Below, piece by piece: positions 56,049-64,000 of a DNA stretch of 64,000 nucleotides. Both the position numbers and the translations under genes were made by a program. How positions within the stretch are numbered: position 1 is the first letter of the stretch; each line of letters opens with the position of its first letter. The DNA comes from Gonatopus flavifemur (Eukaryota > Arthropoda > Insecta > Hymenoptera > Dryinidae): positions 6,054,501 through 6,118,500 of the forward strand of contig JAFFJZ010000013.1 of assembly GCA_018340375.1 (NCBI GenBank). The letters run 5' to 3'. The notes under the pieces were generated by a model. It was not told where the DNA came from. It saw nothing but the letters and a program-made list of their open reading frames with translations, and did not search any database.

Positions 56049-58080
56049 CAGGGTGGGGCATTTAAAGTGTCGCGGGCGTTTTTTCCAAAAATAAAATGAG
56101 ATACGAGAAAATTTTTCGGACAAAAATTGTAGGGTATCGAGGGGGACATCCGATGGTGGCCTTGGCTTTGACCTCAAATCTCATCTTCAAGGGCATTCTG
56201 AGGTCAACTCTTGTTTTTTAAATAGCATCTCATATTTTTTACTGCAGATTTGGATTCTAGGTCAAAAACCAAGAAACTTTTGTCTGAACCATTTTCCTGA
56301 AATCCGCAAAGATGGCGCTCTAATCGATATTGTTCCATACTGAATCTGACATTCGAATAACTCGAAAACGAAGGGTCTTGGAGGGGAATGTTTCGGACAA
56401 AAGTTGTCTGATTCCGAAGGGGACCCCTTGAACTGAAACGGAGGTGATAGGGTATAACAGACAAAACACAACACATTTCAATCGTCTACATCACTTGGAT
56501 AATTTTGATGCAGTGGATACTCAAAATGATGGCCTTCGACTTCAATACACATTTCAAAACGTTTTACAAAAGATTGCTGAACTCGTGCTAAAATATCTTC
56601 ATTGATGCTCACGCATGCATTGATGATTCGTTGACGCACATTCTCAGGTGTAGTCGGTGCTTGTTGATAAACTGTATCTTTTATGTATCCCCATAAAAAA
56701 AAATCTGGAGAAGTGAGATCCGGAGAACGGGCAGGCCAATGAACTGGTCCACGACGTCCTATCCATCGTCCAGGATAATCTCTGTCCAATATTTCTCGAG
56801 CTGTGACTGCATAATGGGATGGACAACCATCGTGTTGATACCACATATTCAATCGTTCCTGAATAGGTATGTCTTCAAGTAATGTTGGAAGTACTTGATC
56901 TAAGAAATGTCTGTACTTCTCTCCATTTAGCGTATCTGCAATGAAGTACGGTCCAATTACTCGAGATCGAAAAATACCACACCAAACATTCACAGCCCAT
57001 TGTCTTTGATGCTCTACTTGACGTAACCATCTTGGATTTTCTGTCGCCCAGTAATGCATATTATGTCGATTTACTTGACCATGATTGGTGAACGTCGACT
57101 CATCAGAAAATAATATGTTGATGAAGTTGTTATTGCGCATTTGCGCTAGACCCCATCGACAAAACTGTACACGATTTTCGAAATCATCACCGTGAAAGTC
57201 TTGATGCAAACAAATGTGATACGGATGGAATTTGTGACGTTTCAGTATTCGAAGAACACTTTTTCGAGAAATTCCCGAATGGAGTTCAATTTCACGAGAG
57301 CTCACGTGTGGATTATTGGCTACTGCAGCTAGTACATTAACTTCCGCATTTTCTCCGCTAACAGTTCTCATTCGATGTCGTTCTTCCCTTGTAACACTTC
57401 CCGTTTCTGAGAATAATTTTGTAATGCGTTGAAAATACCTAATGGATGGCGTTGTTCTTTCAGGAAATCGTTCTGCATACAAGTCATATGCTTGTCTGGG
57501 GTTCTTATGCACTTCACCGTCAATGTAGATCATATCGATCTTTTCAGAAACCGTGTATCGGAAATCCATGATTTCCAATTTGTCATAAACCAAGTAATAA
57601 TCAAATGTAACTGACAAACTGACTTTCAAAATCGTGAATTTTCACTGAACCCCGTCGTTTGTTCACATCGCGTGAGCTCTGAATGGTGGTAATGTAGACG
57701 ATTGAAATGTGTTGTGTATTGACAACTTTTGTACGAAACATTCTTTTGCAAGACCCTTCGTTTTCGAATTATTCGAATGTCAGATTCAAAATGGAACAAT
57801 ATCGATTAGAGCGCCAGTTTTGCGGATTTCAGGAAAATGGTTCAGACAAAAGTTTCTTGGTTTTTGACCTAAAATGCAAATCTGCAGTAAAAAATATGAG
57901 ATGCTATTTAAAAAACAAGAGTTGACCTCAGAATGCCCTTGAAGATGAGATTTGAGGTCAAAGCCAAGGCCACCATCGGATGTCCCCCTCGGTACCCTAC
58001 AACTTTTGTCCGAAAAATTTTCTCATATCTCACTTTATTTTTGGAAAAAACGCCCGCGACACTTTAAATGCCCCACCCTG
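56049..58080 (-). mobile_element. DD41D transposon 2, apparently intact
   Basis: 2032 bp, from CAGGGTGGGGCATTTAAAGT to its inverted match, in a (TA)n context. Inverted repeats are ~390-445 bp (56049-56493 and 57691-58080), with one ~50-bp gap in the right arm. The left arm includes the last codons and stop of the transposase. Sequence and ends differ from transposon 1, so it is a separate family of the same type. Confidence 0.93.
56478..57569 (-). CDS. DD41D transposase, uninterrupted
   Basis: A 363-codon frame on the minus strand from MDFRYTVSEKIDM to NYPSDVDD. The Met at 57629 is also open, but the part from 57569 aligns with the start of transposon 1's protein. Helix-turn-helix parts: SIRYFQRITKLF and VSSREIELHSGISRKSVLRIL. 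Catalytic blocks: ILFSDESTF, MWYQHDGCPSHYA, WPARSPDLTSPDFFLWG; 41 residues lie between the second and third Asp. The enzyme would bind the long inverted repeats and cut and paste the element at TA. No stop or frameshift is visible and both ends are present, so this is the best candidate for an active transposon in the window. Confidence 0.9.
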   Translation of the reverse strand: MDFRYTVSEKIDMIYIDGEVHKNPRQAYDLYAERFPERTTPSIRYFQRITKLFSETGSVTREERHRMRTVSGENAEVNVLAAVANNPHVSSREIELHSGISRKSVLRILKRHKFHPYHICLHQDFHGDDFENRVQFCRWGLAQMRNNNFINILFSDESTFTNHGQVNRHNMHYWATENPRWLRQVEHQRQWAVNVWCGIFRSRVIGPYFIADTLNGEKYRHFLDQVLPTLLEDIPIQERLNMWYQHDGCPSHYAVTAREILDRDYPGRWIGRRGPVHWPARSPDLTSPDFFLWGYIKDTVYQQAPTTPENVRQRIINACVSINEDILARVQQSFVKRFEMCIEVEGHHFEYPLHQNYPSDVDD

Positions 58081-58090
58081 TATATATACA

Positions 58091-59422
58091 CAGGGTGGTG
58101 CAAAAGTCTGGAAACACCCCCATAACTTCTGAACGGGGCATGATAATTGGATCAAATTTTTTTCTAATTGAAGGGAGGGTCAAGGGCTATCTTAACGGGG
58201 GATTTTGAGTTCCCCAACCCTGTAGGGGACGATGAGAGGGGAATGGGGGCCAAAATCTCGAATGAGACGGGAGGGCTTGTGATACGTCATTTGATAGGGT
58301 TTTTCAATCCAAATCCAGCGGTTTTTTGTTTTTCAAAATCGGATCATTTTTCGCTGAGTTATCATAATTTTAATACTCTGGTGTGGCAAAGTCTGGAAAC
58401 ACCCCCTTAACTTTCGAACGGGGCATGATAATTGGGTAAAATTTTCCTTTAATCAAAGGAGGGATCAAGGGCTATCTCAACGGGGGACCTTGAGTTCCCC
58501 AGCCCTGTGAGGGGCGTTGGGGGCGGGGGGAACGGGGTGATACGTCATTCGATAGGGTTTTCCAACCCAAATTCAGCGGGTTTTGTTTTTCGGAATCGGA
58601 TCATTTTTCGCTGAGTTATCGTAATTTTGATACTCTGATGTGGCAAAGTCTGGAAACACCCCCTTAACTTTCGAACAGGGCATGATAATTGGATCAAATG
58701 TGTTCCGAATCGGAGGTTATTTCTATCCCAATCTTGGCATTACCCGGAATCAACGGCGTGGACGTGTCGGGAATCTGATTCCTTGTGTGTGTGTGTGTGT
58801 GTGTGTGTGAGAGTGTGTGAGTGGTTGTGTGTGTGCGTGCATGTGTGTGGTTGTGTGTGGGCGTCGGTGTGTGTGGGTATGGGTGGTTGTGTGTGGGTCG
58901 CACAGGCCCATACGACCGAACCACCCGCCGACCCTCACACACACACAATCCCACACACAACCACACACATGCACACACACACACAAGGAATCAGGTCCCC
59001 GCCACGTCCACGCCGTTGATTCTGGGTAATGCGAAGATTGGGATAAGAAAACCTCCGATTAGAAAAAAAATTTGATCCAATTATCATGCCCCGTTCAAAA
59101 GTTATGGGGGTGTTTCCTGACTTTGCCACATTGGAGTATTAAAATTACAATAACTCAGCGAAAAATGATCCGATTCCGGAAGACAAAGAATCGCTGGATT
59201 CGGGTTGAAAGCCCCTATCGAATGACGCAACACAAGCACTCCCGTCTCATTTGAGATTTTGGCCCCCCCTTCCCCTCTCATCGTCCCCTACAGGGTTGGG
59301 GAACTCAAAATCCCCCATTAAGATAGCCCTTGACTCCTCCATCTATTAGAGAGAAATTTGATCCAATCATCATGCCCTGTCCAAAAGTTATGGGGGTGTT
59401 TCCAGACTTTTGCGCCATCCTG
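58091..59422. mobile_element. Palindromic MITE with tandem units and TG/CA core
   Basis: Begins CAGGGTGGTGCAAAAGTCTG and ends with the inverted match (one difference, gcgccatcctg), in a (TA)n context. The left side has two ~250-290-bp direct units (from 58094 and ~58384) plus a partial third, each starting aaagtctggaaacacccccwtaac. Near the centre, tcccaatcttggcattaccc...gtggacgtg (58720-58770) reappears inverted at ~59000-59040. The core 58786-58990 is (TG)n followed by (CA)n. No transposase. The CAGGGTGG terminus is like that of DD41D transposon 2, a likely source of mobility. Confidence 0.85.
58786..58990. repeat. (TG)n-(CA)n inverted microsatellite
   Basis: Impure TG repeat to ~58895, a unique ~45 bp (gcacaggcccatacgaccgaaccacccg), then an impure CA repeat. 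The two can pair with each other. Frames in this stretch on both strands (Cys/Val or Thr/His runs) are artefacts. Confidence 0.9.
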
Positions 59423-59474
59423 TATATATATATATATTCAATTAGTTCGATTTTGACGTTGGGCGACATTAACA

Positions 59475-60202
59475 TGTAACGATTCCGTTTTTCGATAACT
59501 AGATATTTAGTAAAAGGATCATGATATGCTCACAAGAATATCAGAGAATCATTCATGACTTGATGACTTTAATGTGTCAATACAAAATTGAACACCAGAG
59601 ATTCACTGTATTGCGAGTGTCTCAATTCTTTACAATAAATTTATATGCTAGATTTCCTCTTGCATATGAATTTATGTCTATAAAGTAGTCAGATATAAGA
59701 TCGTCTCAAATTACGAATCAGTCAACGAAGTGAGTGAGAGAGGGAGAGAGAGATGGAAAAATATATATATGGAACGCTTATCTTCGTTCGATGTGCTCAC
59801 GTTGTCCCAGTGATGGAAAGTATCGTCCCAAATGGTTGAGAATCGGGTAAAAATATTCCTCCTTTTTTTATGGATCCATATGGTCATCTCAGTTCGATTG
59901 ATTATGCGTTGACTATCGATAGCGGTCGAAGATTGGCCAGTAAGGAATGATGATCTCCTAAATCTCGTATTCGAGGAATATCAATTCAAAAACTGTCGTT
60001 ACATATAACGTGTCAGCGTTATAATCGAAGATGTGTGCACACTTCCGTGGTCGAGACGATTGAGAGCTCTTCTCTCTTCAAATTTCGACAGACTCATCAT
60101 TACTCTCCCCTCTTTCTTCGTCTACCTCTCTCCCTACTCTTGTACCCTACCACCTCTCTTTTCCCTATGACTAGATATCGTTTTATATATATATATATTA
60201 CA
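59475..60202 (-). repeat. Gypsy 5' LTR
   Basis: Starts TGTAACGATTCCG and ends (TA)n-TTACA on the plus strand. On the coding (minus) strand it comes first, followed by the leader with the putative primer-binding site at ~59455-59470. It lacks the MITE of the other LTR. Confidence 0.88.
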
Positions 60203-60513
60203 AGATCTACTCCACCCATTAATCGATTGTAAACATGAAAAGCGTGAGGGAATGGAAGAGATATTCTTGAATGATCTTCTGCGCTATATCGTTTTGAGGG
60301 TAACATTGGAGTCACTCCTGTAGCTGATGAAGCTTTAGAGACCTACTTAGAATCCATCACACTGATATAATTGACTGCACTCTTTCGATCATGTTTTGAA
60401 AGAAATGTGCCTCTGGGAGCTTTTTCATCAATTATGATTCCAGCCGATACTCTGTTGTTTCAAATAGTTCCTGTGGATTTCAGTCCCAATTTTTTCAGGT
60501 GTAACATGAGATC
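60203..60513 (-). pseudogene. PiggyBac-type transposase, middle piece
   Basis: On the minus strand the frame has LHLKKLGLKSTGT, DEKAPRGTF, VTPMLPSKRYSAE and FHVYNRLMGGVDL, all recognisable piggyBac transposase (DDE_Tnp_1_7) sequence in the right order. In-frame TGA (after STGTI) and TAG (after MDSK) show it is a pseudogene. It is bounded on the right by a LINE target duplication and on the left by the gypsy target duplication, AGAT. Confidence 0.85.
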
Positions 60514-63500
60514 CTCCCCGTGGATGATTGCGGGTCTTCCAGGGGGATATTCATGATACCTGTCCTTGATATCCTTTTTATCCATCCCTGGTAGTATCTG
60601 CTTCCTTTACGTGGTGGGAAGGATAAGTATCTCAGAGTTGGATCTTTTTTTTTGAGTGGAATAAACTACTCAAGAAAAAGAATACAAACTGAGAGAAACG
60701 AAATCATCCTAATGCCAGAAACATCGGCAAAATCAAACGGAAGGAAAGCAAGGGGAAACTACCTTCCTTGACATGTTTCAATACTTCCCGAGGAAATGAA
60801 ACCTTTTTCCTAACCTGGAATATTATGTAACAAAAACAAACAAACAAATTAATAAATACATGATGGCGCTCTCTCGGGTAAAATATTCCGGAGGTAAACT
60901 AGTCTCCCGTTCGGATCTCCGGGTGGAGGCTGCTCGAGGAAGCTTCATCAGCAAGGAACGAAAACCGAAGAATAGGATAGGGAAAAGAAACAACATTCTT
61001 CGAGTCGGAGCGTGGAATGTTAGATCACTGGGGCAAGCGGGAAAATTAGAAAATTTGAAATTAGAAATGAATAGGTTGAATATAGACGTAATGGGGATTA
61101 GCGAAATGAGATCGCCACAAGAGGGCGATTTATGGAGTGGGGATTATAGAATAATTCATACAGAATCAACGAACGGTCAAGCAGGTGTAGGAATTGTAAT
61201 GCATAAAAGAGTAGGAAATAGAATAGAAAATTATTTGCAACATAATGAACGTGTGATGATGGTTAGAATCAGAACAAAACCGGTAGACACAGTCATAGTC
61301 CAAGTATACATGCCCACATCTGCATATTCGGAGGAAGATATTGAAAAAACGTACGAAGAAATAGAAGAAGTGATAGAATATGTGAAGGGAGAAGAGAATT
61401 TGATAGTGATGGGGGATTGGAATGCGGTAGTAGGACAAGGAAAAGAGGACAACATTATAGGAGATTTCGCGTTAGGGAGGAGGAACGATAGAGGACAACG
61501 TTTAGTCGAATTTTGTGAAAATCATAAGATGGTTATCACAAACACTTTATTCGAAAATCATCCAAGAAGAATCTACACTTGGAGAATGCCAGGAGATACA
61601 GCAAGATACCAAATTGATTACATATTAGTGAAACAAAGATTTAGAAACCAAGTGAAAAACTGTAAAACTTATCCCGGTGCAGATATAGATAGTGATCATA
61701 ATATGTTGATGATGAAATGTTCTCTGAAATTCAAATCTCTGAAGAAGAAAAGGAAAATGCAGAAAAGATGGAATTTGAAGAACCTCAAGCAAAAACAAAC
61801 ACATGAGGCATTCGAGAAAATGTTGGATGAAAAATTGGGAGATCAAAAAGAGAAAGACTTGGGAATAGAGAGGAGATGGACAAAGATGAAGGGGAATATA
61901 AGAGAATGTGCGGATAAGATTTTGAAGAATGATGGAGTAGAAGCTAAAAACCCATGGATAACGGGAGAAATTTTAGAATTGATAAATGAAAGAAGAAAAT
62001 ACAAGAATAATGATAGCCAAGAAGGCCAGCAACGATACAAATCATTGAGAAATAAAATAATAAGAGAATCAAGGAAAGCAAAAGAACAGCGGTTAGAAGA
62101 GAAATGTCAGGAAATAGAAATAAGATTGCATTTAGGAAAAATAGATGAAGCATATAGGATTATTAAAAGATTTTTTGGACAAATGAAATCTAGAAGCAAT
62201 AAGATTAGAAACTCTCTAGGACGACAATTGATAAAAACGGAAGAGAAAATAGAACAGTGGATCAATCATTTGGAAGACTTGTATAGAGGAAACGATGATA
62301 TAGCACTATTGGAGAAGGAGGAGGATGTAGATGAGGAAGAATTGGGAGATTCGATATTGAGATCAGAATTCGACAAGGCTTTGAAAGAATTGAAAAATAA
62401 TGAAGCGCCAGGCATAGATGGCATAAGTGCGGACCTTATAAAAGCCTCCAGTGAAGGAACTCACGACGCACTGTTTGAATTGATTAGAGATATGTACGAA
62501 AAAGGAGAAGTACCGGAAGATTTCCAAAAGAATAAAATTGTCGCTATCCCGAAAAAACAAGGGGCAGACAAATGCGAGAACTACAGAACGATCAGTTTAA
62601 CTTCACATGCTTCGAAAATACTGACCAAAATTATATACAGGAGGATGGAAAATAAAATAGAGAGTAGATTGGCAGAGGATCAGTTTGGTTTTAGAAAAAA
62701 TAGGGGAACTCGAGAAGCAATCTTAGCACTCAGGGCAGTGATAGAGAAAAGGATAGCGCTGAAGAAATCTGTGTACATAGGTTTTGTAGATATACAAAAG
62801 GCTTTCGATAATGTGGACTGGGAGAAGATGTTTGCGATCCTGAAGAAGGTGGGAATAAATTATAAAGATAGAAGAATAATATACGAATTATATAAGAATC
62901 AAAGTGCAATAATAGACATAGAGGGTCAGGAAGAGGAAGCACAAATAAGAAGAGGGGTGAGACAAGGATGCTCATTATCGCCACTGATGTTCAATTTATA
63001 TATAGAAGAAGCAATGAACGAAGTGAAGGAGGAAATTCAATCGAAATTACAGATTCAGGGAGAAAATATAAGTATGTTGAGATTCGCGGATGACATAGCT
63101 ATATTGGGCACGAGTAGTACTGAGTTAGAAAATATTCTCAACACCATGAGAACAATATTATTGGAAAACTATTGTATGAATATAAATAAAGACAAAACAA
63201 AATTCATGATGTGTACAGCAGCGAAAACAGCTAGAAGAACGAGAATCAAAATAGATACCGAGACAATTGAACAGGTGAAAGAATTCAAATATCTAGGAAG
63301 CATAATTACAGAGAACGGCAAAAGCGAAAGAGATATAAGAGCAAGAATAGCACAAGGGAAACAGGCTTTTTATCAAAAGAGACAGTTATTATGCTCAAAA
63401 AATATAAGCTTGGAAGTAAGGAAGAAATTCTTGAAAAGTTACGTTTGGAGCACAGCATTATATGGTTGCGAAACTTGGACAATGGGGAAAACTGATCAAC

Positions 63501-63874
63501 GAAGACTTGAAGCTTTTGAAATGTGGTGTTATAGGAGGATGCTCAGAATAAAATGGATAGACAAAGTCAAAAATGAGGAAGTACTCGAGCAGATAAATGA
63601 AGAAAGAAATCTTTTGAAACACATCGTGAAAAGGAGAAGCAATCTTATAGGACACACATTACGGCATAAGAGTTGATTGAAAACAATATTGGAAGGGAAA
63701 ATCAATGGTAAAACTGGTAAAGGTAGACCTAGAGCAAGTTATATGAAACAAATCGTACAAGACAAGGGATGTATTAGATATGTAGAAATTAAACGTTTGG
63801 CGGATAATAGACAGGGGTGGAGGGTTTCATCAAACCAGTCGTAAGACTGATTACTTCATGATGATGATGATGAT
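60514..63874 (+). mobile_element. Full-length RTE-type LINE copy B
   Basis: Flanked by GTAACATGAGATC at 60501-60513 and again at 63875-63887. It has a ~346-bp 5' leader matching copy A, one large frame (endonuclease plus reverse transcriptase), and a short (ATG)n tail instead of poly(A), as in RTE-clade elements. It inserted into the piggyBac gene. The exact duplication and near-complete frame point to a recent insertion. Confidence 0.95.
60860..63844 (+). pseudogene. RTE-type LINE polyprotein, one premature TGA
   Basis: A 938-codon frame from MMALSRVKYSGG to a TGA at 63674-63676; a further 55 codons stay open in the same frame to TAA at 63842. Apurinic-type endonuclease: LRVGAWNVRSLGQ, MGISEMR, MGDWNAVVG, SDHNMLMM. 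Reverse transcriptase: NEAPGIDGISADLIK, YRTISLTSHASKI, FGFRKNRGTREAI, YIGFVDIQKAFDNVDW with a catalytic Asp, GVRQGCSLSPLMFN, and MLRFADDIAIL as the active-site box. The C-terminal domain has LYGCETWTMGK. Copy A has TTA where this copy has the TGA, so the stop is a secondary loss, near the end. Insect proteins of this type are often mislabelled craniofacial development protein 2. Confidence 0.93.
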
Positions 63875-63887
63875 GTAACATGAGATC

Positions 63888-64000
63888 AACGCTATTTAAA
63901 TAATTGTGACGATACACATGATATTTTGATATGTTAGAGGAGGGTATATCCTTGAGTAAATTATCCAATAGATGCATGGCAACTTTTGTACCGAGGGCAC
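63888..64000 (-). pseudogene. PiggyBac-type transposase, piece at window edge
   Basis: Minus strand: ALGTKVAMHLLDNLL, a Ser-rich loop, then YRHNYLNSVDLM, the piggyBac block around one catalytic Asp of the DDE domain. The LINE cut the gene exactly after this block; the frame goes on at 60513. The N-terminal half lies beyond the window. Confidence 0.85.

Larger units (their letters stand above)
42251..60202 (-). mobile_element. Ty3/gypsy LTR retrotransposon carrying nested elements
   Basis: LTRs at 42251-43215 (3') and 59475-60202 (5'), target duplication AGAT, coding sense on the minus strand in the order gag, protease, RT, integrase. The ~18-kb span comes from insertions: a hAT-like MITE in the 3' LTR, a BEL/Pao element between protease and RT, and a DD41D transposon and a palindromic MITE in the leader before gag. 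Next to the 5' LTR the leader has TGTCGCCCAACG on the minus strand, similar to a gypsy primer-binding site. Its own sequence adds up to about 6.2 kb. RNase H is missing (see the RT entry). Several frame breaks; inactive. Confidence 0.88.

Noticed and set aside
58694..59075. Cys/Val-rich and Thr/His-rich frames on both strands
   Set aside because: They are translations of the (TG)n and (CA)n repeats.
60203..64000. Domesticated piggyBac-derived host gene
   Set aside because: The coding sequence has internal stops besides the two large insertions, so it is a dead transposase copy as far as visible.

Overview
This is an AT-rich arthropod (most likely insect) nuclear segment. The evidence is spliced GT-AG exons of an animal-type mitochondrial glycerol-3-phosphate acyltransferase, plus mariner, DD41D mariner-like, piggyBac, BEL/Pao, Ty3/gypsy and RTE-type LINE elements. 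I cannot place it to species; a hymenopteran would fit but is not shown. The only host gene I can support is the acyltransferase at 1-3862 on the minus strand. Four exons are visible, carrying all four acyltransferase motifs. The gene runs off the left edge and its 5' exons were not found. Nearly all the rest is transposable element (TE) sequence, much of it nested.

Layout. 1-3.9 kb: acyltransferase exons, one intron filled by a large foldback element built of tandem units and by a perfect 40-nt hairpin. 3.9-14.7 kb: no gene; one foldback element with ~380-bp arms (8943-10417) and two weak tRNA-like remnants. 14.7-19.3 kb: decayed BEL/Pao element (minus). 19.4-21.1 kb: a DD41D-type terminal relic and a broken DD34D mariner. 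21.7-31.7 kb: RTE-type LINE copy A, opened by at least four insertions: two elements with TTAA target duplications (Kolobok-like), a 247-bp MITE, and a 2.9-kb DNA transposon with AATT duplications and an almost open 570-codon transposase. 31.7-39.4 kb: no gene; one CACGG-ended element, a tRNA-like remnant and a 130-bp satellite in two blocks. 39.5-40.8 kb: mariner with a perfect 28-bp inverted repeat and one stop codon. 41-42.2 kb: MITE and filler.

42.2-64 kb is one nested stack. A piggyBac-type transposase (minus strand) was split at AGAT by an 18-kb Ty3/gypsy element (42251-60202). The gypsy was split at TCGAT by a BEL/Pao element (46038-54186). That BEL/Pao was split at TA by a DD41D transposon (50852-52888). 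The gypsy also took up a second DD41D transposon, a palindromic MITE with a TG/CA core, and a hAT-like MITE in only one of its two LTRs. The same piggyBac gene was hit again by a full-length RTE-type LINE (60514-63874) with a clean 13-bp target duplication.

Together the parts describe waves of transposition rather than a pathway. Because two LINE copies and two gypsy LTRs are present, several insertions have their own empty-site control in this window. I did not find a convincing new host system. The least described items are the AATT-duplicating transposon, the TTAA-duplicating elements whose protein resembles a Mutator-like family, and the two DD41D elements with ~380-440 bp terminal repeats.
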